This document shows, piece by piece, positions 8,705 through 17,158 of a stretch of DNA of 64,000 bases. The stretch comes from JAFALK01 sp036500605 (GTDB lineage: Bacteria > Pseudomonadota > Gammaproteobacteria > Burkholderiales > Burkholderiaceae_C). The notes beneath the pieces are model-generated. The model searched no databases. It had not been told where the DNA came from and saw only the letters and a list, made by a program, of their open reading frames with translations. Where the stretch lies: positions 124,001 through 188,000 of the forward strand of contig DASYBU010000021.1 in the NCBI GenBank assembly GCA_036500605.1, given 5' to 3'. Position 1 is the stretch's first letter, and each line of letters opens with the position of its first letter. The position numbers and the translations under genes are program-made.

Positions 8705-8956
8705 TCAGTAGTGCGGCGGCAGTTCGTCGCGGAGGCTGGCCTGACCCGGGCCGCCTTCGGGCATTCGGTCGCGCTGCTCGCTCAGTTCACGCGCGAGCAG
8801 CTCGATCTGCCGCTGCTGGCGCACAATGACCTCGTTGAGCTGTTCGACGGTGTCTTCCATGAAGCTGGCCTTGATTTCCAGCTCGGTGATGCGCGACTCG
8901 TGGCGCGATTCGTGACGCGACTCTTGGGGCGATTCCTGGCGTGATTCGGTGTTCAT
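8705..8956 (-). CDS. slyX: SlyX-family coiled-coil protein
   Basis: A small 83-residue coiled-coil protein. The core ITELEIKASFMEDTVEQLNE followed by VIVRQQRQIELLARELSEQ is the SlyX heptad region, and the C-terminus ends in the conserved PPHY. SlyX function is unknown. The N-terminus is unusual: residues 5-22 are a tandem tetrapeptide (ESRQ/ESPQ/ESRH/ESRH/ESRI) encoded by a degenerate 12-nt DNA repeat. It is divergent from trhO, whose start is 27 bp away. Confidence 0.85.
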   Translation of the reverse strand: MNTESRQESPQESRHESRHESRITELEIKASFMEDTVEQLNEVIVRQQRQIELLARELSEQRDRMPEGGPGQASLRDELPPHY

Positions 8957-8983
8957 GGCCCGAATTTACAATCCCGGCCGAGC

Positions 8984-9775
8984 ATGGAACACGCAATCCT
9001 CAATATTTCGGCCTACAAATTCGTAGGCCTCCCCGACGCCCCGGCCCTGCGCGAGACGCTTTTCGAGCGCGCCCAAGCGCAGGACCTGCACGGCACGGTG
9101 CTGCTGGCGGAAGAAGGCATCAATCTTTTCCTGGCCGGCGAGCCCGCTGCGGTGCGCGCCTGGGTGGACGCCCTGCGCACCGATCCACGCTTCGCCGACT
9201 TGCAGCCCAAGGAGAGCTGGAGCGAGGTGGTGCCATTCAAGAAGCTGCTGGTCAAGGTCAAGCCCGAGATCATCCGCATGAACCACCCGGCGATCCGGCC
9301 CGATGCGCTGGAGCGCGCGCCGGCCGTCAAGCCCGTCGACCTGGCCCGCTGGCTCGACCAGGGCCATGACGACGAAGGCCGGCCGCTGGTGATGCTGGAC
9401 ACACGCAATGCCTTCGAGGTCGACTACGGCGCGTTTGATAACGCCATCGATTGGCGGATCGAGAAGTTCAGCGATTTCCCCGAGGCCGTGAAAGCCCACC
9501 GCGAGGAGCTGGCCGGCAAGACGATCGTCAGCTACTGCACGGGCGGCATCCGCTGCGAGAAGGCGGCGATCTATCTGCAGCAGCAGGGGCTCGATGCGCC
9601 GGTCTACCAGCTCGAAGGCGGCATCCTCAAGTACTTTGAAGAGACACAGGGCGCGCCGCATTACCACGGCGGATGCTTTGTGTTCGACCAGCGCGAGGCG
9701 CTGGCCGCCGATCTGGCGCCCGCCACGGAAGTCGAGCGACCCGCCAGTGAGGCCCATCGAGCGCCGCAGACCTAG
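8984..9775 (+). CDS. trhO: tRNA uridine(34) 5-hydroxylase / rhodanese-fold protein TrhO (YceA)
   Basis: A 263-residue protein of the TrhO/YceA family, which hydroxylates U34 of certain tRNAs as a step towards 5-carboxymethoxyuridine-type modifications. The N-terminal acylphosphatase-like domain includes GTVLLAEEGINLFLAG around residues 33-50. The rhodanese domain follows with the catalytic cysteine in SYCTGGIRCEKAA (Cys185 by this start). A C-terminal HGGCFVFD segment is also family-typical. No neighbour is obviously linked to it. Confidence 0.92.
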   Translation: MEHAILNISAYKFVGLPDAPALRETLFERAQAQDLHGTVLLAEEGINLFLAGEPAAVRAWVDALRTDPRFADLQPKESWSEVVPFKKLLVKVKPEIIRMNHPAIRPDALERAPAVKPVDLARWLDQGHDDEGRPLVMLDTRNAFEVDYGAFDNAIDWRIEKFSDFPEAVKAHREELAGKTIVSYCTGGIRCEKAAIYLQQQGLDAPVYQLEGGILKYFEETQGAPHYHGGCFVFDQREALAADLAPATEVERPASEAHRAPQT

Positions 9776-9791
9776 CTAGACTGCGCCCACC

Positions 9792-10601
9792 ATGCCAAGG
9801 ATCTCCATGCTTCGACATCTCAAATTCTTGGCGCTCGCGCTGGTCTGCTTTTTCGCGGCGACGGCCAGCCAGGCGCAGCCGCCCGACTGGAAGAAGATTC
9901 GCGTCGCGGTCGAAGGTGCCTACCCGCCCTTCTCCGAGATCGGCACCGACGGCAAGATCAAAGGCTTCGAGATCGACCTCGTCAACGAGCTCTGCGCGCG
10001 GATGAAGGCCGAATGCACGCTCGTGCAGCTCGAGTTCGACGGCATGATCCCGGCGCTCCAGGCCCGCAAGATCGACGTGATCTTCGCCTCGATGGCGATC
10101 ACCGAAAAGCGCCAGAAGGTGATCGCCTTCTCGATGCCCTACATCAACAACCCGGCGCGCTTCGCGGCCAAGGCCGGCGCCAGGTTCGACTTCACCGCCG
10201 CAGGCTTGAAGGGCAAGCGCATCGGCGTGCAACGCTCGACGATCCACGAAGCCTTCGTCACCAAGACCTTCACGCAAAGCGAGATCGTGCGCTACGCGAC
10301 GCAGGACCAGATCTTCCTGGACCTCAAGGCCGGCCGCGTCGACCTGATCCTGGCCGACAGCGTGGCGATCGACCAGGGCTTTCTGTCGCGCGCCGATGGC
10401 AAGGGTTTTGCATTCGCCGGGCCGGAGTACAACGACCCCAGCGCGTTCGGCATCGGCTCGGGCGCGGGCATGCGCAAGGCCGACGCGCCGACGCTGGCGC
10501 CGAAGTTCAACGCCGCGATCAAGGCGGTGATGGCCGACGGCACCTTCAAGAAGATCAACGACCGGTACTTCCCGTACTCGATCATGCCGAAGCAACAGTA
10601 A
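9792..10601 (+). CDS. amino-acid ABC transporter, periplasmic binding protein
   Basis: A 269-residue family-3 solute-binding protein (HisJ/ArgT/LAO type). It has a signal peptide, an AVEGAYPPFSEIGTDGKIKG start to the mature fold, and FEIDLVNELCARMKAECTLV, the classic lobe-I signature. It probably binds a basic amino acid or opine and delivers it to the two permeases that follow. The ATG at 9792 is used; ATG 9819 would remove the first nine residues (reading MLRHLKFLA) and is equally plausible. It is the first gene of a five-gene operon. Confidence 0.92.
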   Translation: MPRISMLRHLKFLALALVCFFAATASQAQPPDWKKIRVAVEGAYPPFSEIGTDGKIKGFEIDLVNELCARMKAECTLVQLEFDGMIPALQARKIDVIFASMAITEKRQKVIAFSMPYINNPARFAAKAGARFDFTAAGLKGKRIGVQRSTIHEAFVTKTFTQSEIVRYATQDQIFLDLKAGRVDLILADSVAIDQGFLSRADGKGFAFAGPEYNDPSAFGIGSGAGMRKADAPTLAPKFNAAIKAVMADGTFKKINDRYFPYSIMPKQQ

Positions 10602-10611
10602 GCAAGCGACG

Positions 10612-11277
10612 ATGCTGCACGGCTTCCTGCCCAGTCTGCTTGAAGGCGCCGGCGTCACGCTCTCGGTCGCGTTCAGCTCGCTGGCCGGCGCGCTCGTGCT
10701 GGGCTTGATCGGCGCGCTGGCCAAGCTTTCTCGCTCGCGCATTGCGCGCAGCATGGCGCAGGTTTATACGACCGTCATCCGCGGTGTGCCCGATCTGATC
10801 CTGCTGATGCTCGTCTTCTACGGCGGCCAGGTGGGCGTGAACGCCCTGGCCACGGCGCTCGATCACGACCCGATCGATGTGGACCCTTGGCTCGCCGGCG
10901 TGCTCTCCATCGCCTTCATCTTCGGCGCCTACATGACCGAGGTTTTCCGCGGCGCCTTCATGGCCGTGCCCTCGGGCCAGCGCGAGGCCGGCGTGGCCTT
11001 CGGCATGACACCGCTGCAAGTGCTGCGCCGCATCACGCTGCCGCAGATGCTGCGCCACGCGCTGCCGGGCCTCTCCAACAACTGGCTGGTGATGATCAAG
11101 AGCACGGCCATCGTTTCGGTGATCGGCCTCTCGGACCTGATGACGCGCGGCGGCCAGGCGGCCGGCGCCACGCGCGAGCCTTTCAGCTTTTATCTGGCGG
11201 TGGCGCTGATCTATCTGGCGTTCACGAGCCTGTCGGAACTGATGTTCGCGACGCTGAAAAGAAGGCTCTCGCCATGA
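10612..11277 (+). CDS. amino-acid ABC transporter permease (HisQ-like)
   Basis: A 221-residue inner membrane permease of the HisQ/GlnP class with about five transmembrane helices. The cytoplasmic coupling loop REAGVAFGMTPLQVLRRITLPQ carries the EAA-type motif that docks on the ATPase. It starts 10 nt after the binding protein gene and its stop overlaps the next start (ATGA), so it is translationally coupled to the second permease. Confidence 0.93.
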   Translation: MLHGFLPSLLEGAGVTLSVAFSSLAGALVLGLIGALAKLSRSRIARSMAQVYTTVIRGVPDLILLMLVFYGGQVGVNALATALDHDPIDVDPWLAGVLSIAFIFGAYMTEVFRGAFMAVPSGQREAGVAFGMTPLQVLRRITLPQMLRHALPGLSNNWLVMIKSTAIVSVIGLSDLMTRGGQAAGATREPFSFYLAVALIYLAFTSLSELMFATLKRRLSP

Positions 11278-11957
11278 GCTTCGATGTCGTCTGGGAGAAC
11301 ATCGCGCTCTACCTGCATGGCGCGCAGCTCACGCTCGAATTGCTGATCGTTTCACTGTTCTTCGGCCTGCTGCTTGCCGTGCCCTTGGCGGTGGTGCGCA
11401 GCCGCGGCGGCTGGGCCTCGCGCGCCGTGTGGCTCTACACCTATATGTTCCGCGGCACGCCGATGCTGGTGCAGCTCTTCCTCGTCTACTACGGCCTGGC
11501 GCAGTTCGAGCTTGTGCGTGAAAGCGCGGCCTGGCCGCTGTTCAGCTCGGCCTGGTTCTGCGCGGCGCTGACCTTCATCCTCAACACAACCGCCTACACG
11601 ACCGAGATCTTTGCCGGCTGCATCCGCGCGCTGCCCCAGGGCGAGATCGAGGCCGCGCGCGCCGTCGGCATGTCGCCGCTGGCGATGCTGCGCCGCATCG
11701 TCTTGCCCGGCGCCTTGCGGCGCTCCCTGCCCGCTTATGGCAACGAGATGATCTTCATGCTGCATGGCACCTCGCTGGCCAGCGTGGTCACGCTGATGGA
11801 CCTGACCAGCGCGGCGCGCGAGGTCAATGCCAGCAACTACATTCCGTTCGAGGCCTTCATCACGGCCGGTGCGATGTATCTTGCGATGACGATGATCCTC
11901 GTGGGCCTGTTCCACAAGGCCGAAGCCCGCTGGCTCCAACCGATACTGCAATCATGA
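11274..11957 (+). CDS. amino-acid ABC transporter permease (HisM-like)
   Basis: A 227-residue second permease subunit, starting MSFDVVWENIALYLHGAQ. The motifs FRGTPMLVQLFLVYYG and EIEAARAVGMSPLAMLRRIVLP are characteristic of HisM/ArtM proteins. The start at 11274 overlaps the upstream stop (ATGA); a longer in-frame opening upstream is a shadow of the first permease. Its own stop again overlaps the next ATG by four bases. Confidence 0.93.
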   Translation: MSFDVVWENIALYLHGAQLTLELLIVSLFFGLLLAVPLAVVRSRGGWASRAVWLYTYMFRGTPMLVQLFLVYYGLAQFELVRESAAWPLFSSAWFCAALTFILNTTAYTTEIFAGCIRALPQGEIEAARAVGMSPLAMLRRIVLPGALRRSLPAYGNEMIFMLHGTSLASVVTLMDLTSAAREVNASNYIPFEAFITAGAMYLAMTMILVGLFHKAEARWLQPILQS

Positions 11958-13084
11958 TGAAGCTCCAGACCCACAAGCTGCTCGCGCAATCTCCCGGTAC
12001 GCAACGCGAGCTGGTCTCGCTGCACTACGGCACGCCGGCTGAATCGGGCACGGGCCCCAAGATCTACATTCAGGCGAGCCTGCATGCCGATGAGCTGCCC
12101 GGCATGCTGGTGGCGCACCACCTGCGCCAGCACTTCGATGCACTGGAGGCTGCCGGCCGGATCAGCGGCGAGATCATCCTCGTGCCGATGGCCAACCCGA
12201 TCGGTCTCTCGCAGATGGTGCTGCACATGCCGCAGGGCCGTTTCGAGCTGAACACGGGCGAGAACTTCAACCGTCACTACCCCGAGCAGATTGAGGCCGT
12301 GGCCGCGGCGGTCGAAGGCGAGTTGAACCAGGATGCCGCACACAACGTTCGCATCCTTCGCGCTGCGCTGAGGAAGGCCGTTAGCGAATCACCGGCGGAG
12401 ACCGAGCTGCAATCGCTGCGCCGCACCTTGCTGGGCCTCTCCGTCGACGCCGACGTGGTGCTCGATCTCCATTGCGACGCGCAAGCCGTGCTGCATCTCT
12501 ACACCGAGACGCCGTGCTGGCCCGATTGCGAGCCGTTGGCGCGCTATCTGGGTTCACGCGTCACGCTGCTGGCCCAGGACTCGGGCGACAACCCGTTTGA
12601 CGAGGCCTGCTCGCAAAGCTGGTGGCGCTGGGCGAGGCGCTTTGGCGAGCGCTTCCCGATCCCGCAGGCCTGCCTGGCGGTCACGGTCGAGCTGCGCGGC
12701 CTGGCCGATGTCGAGCATGAAACCGCGCGCGCTGATGCCCAGAACATCGTCGACTATCTGATCCACCGCGGCGCCATCAGCGGCCCCGGTGCGCCGCTGC
12801 CCGCCGCCGTCGGCGATGCCCGCCCGCTCGCCGGCAGCATGCCCGTCAGGGCTCCCAGCGCCGGCCTGCTGACCTTCCTGCGCCAGCCCGGCGAGACGGT
12901 CAGCCAAGGTGAGGTGTTAGCCCATGTGATCGACCCGATCAGCAATGTCGTGACCGAGCTGAAGGCGCCGGTTAGCGGCCTGCTCTACGCGCGGGAGAAC
13001 CTGCGCTACGCGACCAACGGCTTGCGCGTCTGCAAGGTCGCCGGCGTTGAGGCGCTGCGCAGCGGCAAGCTGCTCGGGTTCTGA
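11954..13084 (+). CDS. M14-like deacylase (succinylglutamate desuccinylase/aspartoacylase family)
   Basis: A 376-residue zinc hydrolase. Zinc-site motifs are visible as HADELPG (His44, Glu47) and LDLHCDA near residue 175, with the substrate-loop motif ELNTGENFNRHYPE near 97. Residues about 295-370 look like a biotinyl/lipoyl-type barrel (PVRAPSAGLLTFLRQPGETV ... VTELKAPVSGLLYARENL), an extension seen in some members of this family. It lies between the permeases and the ATPase, overlapping the former by four bases. That suggests it removes an N-acyl group from the imported amino acid, which is an inference. The exact substrate cannot be read from sequence. Confidence 0.85.
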   Translation: MMKLQTHKLLAQSPGTQRELVSLHYGTPAESGTGPKIYIQASLHADELPGMLVAHHLRQHFDALEAAGRISGEIILVPMANPIGLSQMVLHMPQGRFELNTGENFNRHYPEQIEAVAAAVEGELNQDAAHNVRILRAALRKAVSESPAETELQSLRRTLLGLSVDADVVLDLHCDAQAVLHLYTETPCWPDCEPLARYLGSRVTLLAQDSGDNPFDEACSQSWWRWARRFGERFPIPQACLAVTVELRGLADVEHETARADAQNIVDYLIHRGAISGPGAPLPAAVGDARPLAGSMPVRAPSAGLLTFLRQPGETVSQGEVLAHVIDPISNVVTELKAPVSGLLYARENLRYATNGLRVCKVAGVEALRSGKLLGF

Positions 13085-13090
13085 GATTGC

Positions 13091-13195
13091 TGAATGCGTT
13101 TTCTACATGGATGAACAGGATGCACAGGATCAATACAAGACGGCTGTTTTCTTATCCTGTTCATCCTGTTCATCCATGTTCAAAACCTGAATTTT
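13091..13195. repeat. palindromic intergenic repeat, copy 2
   Basis: Arms at 13106-13130 and 13154-13178 (25 nt each, one mismatch) form a hairpin with a 23-nt loop. Each arm is CATGGAT plus two 9-nt GNACAGGAT units, the same plan as at 8.5 kb, with flanking TTTTCTA/TTCAAAA tails. It separates the deacylase from the ATPase inside a single operon. The right tail ends just before the ATPase start and would overlap its ribosome-binding region. Confidence 0.88.
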
Positions 13196-13199
13196 TCCC

Positions 13200-13958
13200 A
13201 TGCTGATCGTCGAGAACATCCACAAGCGCTACGGCGACCGCGAGGTGCTCAAGGGCGTTTCGCTGAGCGCCAAGCCGGGCGACGTGATCACCATGATCGG
13301 CTCCAGCGGCTCGGGCAAGAGCACCTTCCTGCGCTGCCTGAACCTGCTCGAACAGCCGCATGAAGGACGATTGCAACTGGGCAACGAGGAGCTGACGCTA
13401 ACGCGCGATCACGACGGCAGCCTCAAGGCCGGCGACGCGAAGCAATTGCAGCGTTGGCGCGCGCGCCTGGCCTTCGTGTTCCAGAACTTCAACCTCTGGG
13501 CGCATCGCACGGCCATCGAGAATGTGATCGAGGCGCCCGTCCATGTGCTCGGCATCTCCAAGGCCGAGGCGCTTGAGAAGGCCGAAGCGCTGCTCGCCCG
13601 CGTGGGCGTGGCTCATCGCAAGAACGTCTACCCAGCGCGCTTGAGCGGCGGCGAGCAGCAGCGCGTGGCGATTGCCCGCGCGCTGGCCGTGGAGCCCGAG
13701 GTCATGCTGTTCGATGAACCGACCTCGGCGCTCGACCCGGAGCTGGTCGGCGAGGTGCTGAAGGTCATGCGCGATCTGGCCCGGGAGGGCCGCACGATGA
13801 TCGTGGTGACGCATGAAATGGGCTTCGCCCGCGAGGTCTCCAACCACACGCTGTTCCTGCACCAGGGCTGCGTGGAAGAGCAAGGCGACCCGCGCGAAAT
13901 GCTGCTGCGACCGCAGAGCCCGCGCCTCCAGCAATTCCTCAGCGGCGGCCTGAAGTAA
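13200..13958 (+). CDS. amino-acid ABC transporter ATPase (HisP-like)
   Basis: A 252-residue ATP-binding subunit energising the two permeases upstream. Walker A is GSSGSGKST near residue 38, the ABC signature is LSGGEQQR near 150, and Walker B is MLFDEPTSALD near 172, followed by the switch histidine in VVTHEMGFA. The polar-amino-acid transporter subfamily features NLWAHRTAIENV and HVLGISKAEA are present. It is separated from the rest of the operon by a 115-bp gap filled by the palindromic repeat. Confidence 0.95.
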   Translation: MLIVENIHKRYGDREVLKGVSLSAKPGDVITMIGSSGSGKSTFLRCLNLLEQPHEGRLQLGNEELTLTRDHDGSLKAGDAKQLQRWRARLAFVFQNFNLWAHRTAIENVIEAPVHVLGISKAEALEKAEALLARVGVAHRKNVYPARLSGGEQQRVAIARALAVEPEVMLFDEPTSALDPELVGEVLKVMRDLAREGRTMIVVTHEMGFAREVSNHTLFLHQGCVEEQGDPREMLLRPQSPRLQQFLSGGLK

Positions 13959-14281
13959 GGGCAGACCCGTGGCGAACTAACGCTCATTTGCTACGGAGCA
14001 AATGCAGCGCTTGAAAGTGCAACTTCGGCGCCACAGTTGAAAACCCTAGCGCGGCCGAGCTTGCGCTGATCGGACTTTGGCCGGTTTCCATAGGCACAGA
14101 ATCGTTTTGCAGAGGCGGGCAATAAAACACGCCTCAAAGGCATCGGCAGCCAATTGTTTGAAACGCGACAGTCTTGTACAGGGGGCTGTTCGTAGCATCC
14201 GATCACTGCAAAAAAGGCGGCAAAAAGCGATCAGCGCTGCGTCGCTTGCAGCAGACATCCGCATCTCTGGAGACAAAGACA
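13959..14281. other. intergenic region before porin
   Basis: A 323-bp stretch without a supported gene. It contains an 8-bp perfect hairpin, CATTTGCT / AGCAAATG (13985-14004, loop ACGG), 27 nt after the ATPase stop. No T-run follows it. The rest is presumably the porin promoter and leader. I could not pick a convincing -35/-10 pair; a purine-rich AAAAAAGG stretch lies near 14210. Confidence 0.6.
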
Positions 14282-15460
14282 ATGAAGCAACTGACCCTCG
14301 TTCCCGTGGCACTGGCCGCACTGGCCGCCTGCTCTGCCGCATCGGCTCAATCTTCCGTTCAAATCTATGGTCAGGTGACCGCCGCCGTGGAGGTCAAGGA
14401 CCACCAAGGCGCGGGCGCCGGTGGCAAGCAATATTCGGTGGGCAACAACGAGTTTTACGTCTCCCACATCGGTTTCCGCGGCACCGAGGATCTGGGTGAT
14501 GGCATGAAGGCCATGTTCCGCCTCGAGTCGGGCCTCAACACGGACACCGGCGCCAACATCCGGGCCACCAAGTTCTTCGATCGCCAGGCCTTTGTCGGCA
14601 TCGATCTCGGCGCTCCCGGCGCGGTCACCGCCGGCCGCCAGTTCTCGGCAGGCGTGGACCGCTTCGTCCGCACGCTGGACATCTTCAACGTCGGCGGTCA
14701 AGGCGCCGCCATCACGCCGCTGAGCCTGTTCGGCGTCAATCGCTTTGCCACGCCGGCCAATTGCTCGGTCAACGCAAATTCGGCCTGCGCCTCGACGGTG
14801 GTCGCCACCGACAACCGCGTTGATGACTCGGTCAAGTACCGTGTGGCCGGCCCGATGGGCCTGGAGTTCGGCGCCAGCGTCGGCCTCAACGACGGCGAGG
14901 GCCGCAGCTACTCGATGGACGTGGGACAGACCACCAAGGACTACGCCATCGGCCTGATCTACATGAACTACCAGTCGCCCGTGGTCTTGCCCGGCAACGT
15001 CAAGCCCAAGGCCACGACCTGGGCCATCGGCGGCAATGTGCCGATCGGCCCGGTCCGGCTCTTCGCCACCTACCTGAACAACTCGATGGATCCCAATGTG
15101 GCGGCGCTGCTGGGCAAGCCAGCCCAGAAGAACAAGGTCATTCACCTGGGCGCACGCTACAACATCGCCACGACGACCGACCTGACCCTCGCGTACTACG
15201 GCGACAAAGGCACGAACATGGACAACGTCGTCGCCCGCGATGGCCACAAGAACACCTACATCGCCGCCGTGGACTACTACCTGTCCAAGCGCAGCCTGAT
15301 CAACGTCGGCTACTTCCGCAACAGCCTGACCGGCGGCTATCAGCTCGATCCGACCAATGCCACGGCGCTGTCGGGCGGGGCTACCCACGCGACCGGCATC
15401 GCGGGCCTGGGCTTCAGCGCCTTCAGTGGCTTCATGGTCGGCGTGCGCCAGTCGTTCTGA
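14282..15460 (+). CDS. Gram-negative porin (Burkholderiales type)
   Basis: A 392-residue outer membrane beta-barrel porin. It has a signal peptide (KQLTLVPVALAALAACSAAS, cleaved before QSSVQIYGQV) and the first-strand motif YGQVTAAVEV. The segment ISHIGFRGTEDLGDG-like (SHIGFRGTEDLGDGMKAMFR) near residue 62 is typical of trimeric general porins of this order. It ends in the beta-signal GFMVGVRQSF with terminal Phe recognised by BamA. The start at 14282 gives the signal peptide; an in-frame extension upstream is non-coding leader. A strong terminator follows 25 nt after the stop. Confidence 0.93.
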   Translation: MKQLTLVPVALAALAACSAASAQSSVQIYGQVTAAVEVKDHQGAGAGGKQYSVGNNEFYVSHIGFRGTEDLGDGMKAMFRLESGLNTDTGANIRATKFFDRQAFVGIDLGAPGAVTAGRQFSAGVDRFVRTLDIFNVGGQGAAITPLSLFGVNRFATPANCSVNANSACASTVVATDNRVDDSVKYRVAGPMGLEFGASVGLNDGEGRSYSMDVGQTTKDYAIGLIYMNYQSPVVLPGNVKPKATTWAIGGNVPIGPVRLFATYLNNSMDPNVAALLGKPAQKNKVIHLGARYNIATTTDLTLAYYGDKGTNMDNVVARDGHKNTYIAAVDYYLSKRSLINVGYFRNSLTGGYQLDPTNATALSGGATHATGIAGLGFSAFSGFMVGVRQSF

Positions 15461-15485
15461 TCGACGGACGAGTTCCGTCAATGGA

Positions 15486-15520
15486 AGACCGCAAGGGCGT
15501 GAGCCCTTGCGGTCTTTTTT
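15486..15520 (+). terminator. rho-independent terminator of porin gene
   Basis: Perfect 13-bp stem AGACCGCAAGGGC / GCCCTTGCGGTCT (15486-15498 and 15503-15515) with a GTGA tetraloop, directly followed by T5. One of the clearest intrinsic terminators in the window. Confidence 0.95.
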
Positions 15521-15522
15521 CT

Positions 15523-15601
15523 TTGACGCCTCCGATAATTTCAACCATAATTATTGTTGATAAATCGCTAATATCGCATTTTCATCAGCAAATATGGTTG
15601 A
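15523..15601 (+). promoter_or_regulatory. hipBA promoter and operator half-sites
   Basis: Promoter hexamers TTGACG (15523-15528) and CATAAT (15546-15551) are separated by 17 nt, each 5/6 to consensus. The -10 lies inside a near-palindrome, CAACCATAATTATTGTTG (15542-15559). Its left half TCAACCATA (15541-15549) is repeated in perfect inverted form as TATGGTTGA at 15593-15601, spanning the hipB ATG. The layout fits autorepression by HipB, possibly by looping or cooperative dimers. Confidence 0.7.
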
Positions 15602-15914
15602 TTTTGCCATCGCCTTGCCTGTCGAGATTTGCCAGGAAATGGGTCGGCGGGCTCGCCTGCGGCGGGTCTCGCTCAACGTCTCCCTGGAGGACCTGGCTCA
15701 ACGCGTCGGGATCTCCAACAACACCCTCGGCAACTTCGAGCGCACAGGGCGCTGCACCTTGGAGACCTTCGTCCGCATCCTGGAGGCGCTGAACGCCACG
15801 TCCGACATGGCGACCCTCCTGGTGACGCAGCCGCGCTCCATCGAGGACATGCGACAGAAGGCGGCCGCCAGCACACGGCAGCGCGCGTATACCAAGCGAA
15901 GGTCCGGCCCATGA
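15594..15914 (+). CDS. hipB: HipB-like antitoxin / repressor
   Basis: A 106-residue XRE-family HTH protein: the segment SLEDLAQRVGISNNTLGNFE (residues about 33-52) is the helix-turn-helix. The tail is basic (KRRSGP) and probably disordered, as in HipB proteins that occupy the partner kinase. Its stop overlaps the hipA start (ATGA). It should repress its own operon through the inverted half-sites upstream and neutralise HipA. The local sequence before it is markedly AT-rich compared with the surroundings, suggesting a mobile module. Confidence 0.85.
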   Translation: MVDFAIALPVEICQEMGRRARLRRVSLNVSLEDLAQRVGISNNTLGNFERTGRCTLETFVRILEALNATSDMATLLVTQPRSIEDMRQKAAASTRQRAYTKRRSGP

Positions 15915-17155
15915 AAGAGCTGCAGGTCACCTACGACGGGCTGGGCGGCCCGTTCTTGCTTGGCACGCTCGCCGAGGACAAGCAGGACCTGTTGTTCCAG
16001 TATTCGCCACAAGCCATCGAGCGGAACTGGGAGCTGTCGCCGGTTCGCTTGCCGCTGCGCACCGCAGCCTATCCGGATCGTCGAAGCGAGTACGTCAAGC
16101 TGCACGATGTTCCCGGGCTCATCTACGACTCGCTGCCCGACAGCTGGGGCTTTCGCCTGATGCATCGCCGCATGAAGGCACGCGGCATCGAACCCGAACG
16201 CGCTACGACGCTCGACCGCCTCGCCTATCTCGGTTCAAACACGATGGGCGCCTTGACCTACGCGCCGGCCATGTCCGACGCGCCGGACACACGCGACCTG
16301 ACGCTGTTGGAGTTGGCGAATGAAGCGCAAGCCGTCATGACCGATGACGGGCACCAGGTGCTGGCCGAACTGGCCCGCGCGGGCGGCTCGCCCGGCGGAG
16401 CTCGACCGAAGGCCACGGTCTTCTTCAATCCGACCAGCGGCCTGATGAGCACCCGGAAGGGCCCTGTTCAGGAAGCGCAGGCCTGGTTGGTCAAATTCCC
16501 GGGAACCGATGATGAAGCCGACAGTTGTGCCTTGGAGGAGCTGTACGCGCGGATGGCGCGGCATTGCCAACTGGGCATGGAGGAAACGCGTTTCTTCGAG
16601 TTGCAAGGCGGGCGCTCGGCCTTCGGCACGAAGCGATTCGACCGTCGCGGTGACGCGCGCGTGCATATGCATTCACTTGCAGGCCTCCTGCACGCGGATT
16701 TCCAGGAGCCCTCGGTCAGCTACGAGGACTTCTTCCGCGTGACGCGTCGAATGACCCGAGACCAGCGCCAGCTCAAGAAAGCGGTCCAGCGCTGTGCCTT
16801 CAATGTGCTGATGAACAACCGCGACGACCACGCGAAGAATCTGGCGTTCATGTGGGAGGCGGATGGCAGCTGGCATCTGGCGCCGCCTTATGACCTGACC
16901 TACTGCGCCGGGTATCAAGGCGAACACTTCATGGACGTCGCGGGAGAGGGCCGAGCCCCGACAAGGCAGCACATCCTGCAGGCGGCGCAAGCGGCCGGGC
17001 TTCCTCGCCCTGTTGCGGAGGAGGCCATTGACGAAGTGGCCCAGCCGGCCTCGACACGCAAGCTCCGCGCCCTCGCCAAGAACCTGCCGATTCGCGCGGC
17101 CACCCTGGACAAGGTGGCCGAAGCCTTGAAAGCTCATCGCAAGCGGTTGCTCTGA
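15911..17155 (+). CDS. hipA: HipA-like serine/threonine kinase toxin
   Basis: A 414-residue HipA-family protein kinase. In E. coli, HipA phosphorylates glutamyl-tRNA synthetase and induces persistence. The N-terminal domain begins KELQVTYDGLGGPFLLGTLA. A glycine-rich loop GGSPGGARPKATVFF sits near residue 158 and the lysine in AWLVKFPG near 195. The catalytic motif NNRDDHAKNLAF lies near 301 and the metal-binding motif APPYDLTYC near 321. All kinase elements are present, so the toxin is probably active. The ATG at 15911 overlaps the hipB stop. A gluQ gene, itself a GltX paralogue, lies 1.9 kb downstream, but this is probably coincidence. Confidence 0.88.
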   Translation: MKELQVTYDGLGGPFLLGTLAEDKQDLLFQYSPQAIERNWELSPVRLPLRTAAYPDRRSEYVKLHDVPGLIYDSLPDSWGFRLMHRRMKARGIEPERATTLDRLAYLGSNTMGALTYAPAMSDAPDTRDLTLLELANEAQAVMTDDGHQVLAELARAGGSPGGARPKATVFFNPTSGLMSTRKGPVQEAQAWLVKFPGTDDEADSCALEELYARMARHCQLGMEETRFFELQGGRSAFGTKRFDRRGDARVHMHSLAGLLHADFQEPSVSYEDFFRVTRRMTRDQRQLKKAVQRCAFNVLMNNRDDHAKNLAFMWEADGSWHLAPPYDLTYCAGYQGEHFMDVAGEGRAPTRQHILQAAQAAGLPRPVAEEAIDEVAQPASTRKLRALAKNLPIRAATLDKVAEALKAHRKRLL

Positions 17156-17158
17156 AAG

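Noticed and set aside
9792..13958. Amino-acid ABC operon as two unrelated operons because of the gap before the ATPase
   Set aside because: The ATPase family matches the permeases, and the gap consists only of a repeat element seen elsewhere, so insertion into one operon is the simpler reading.
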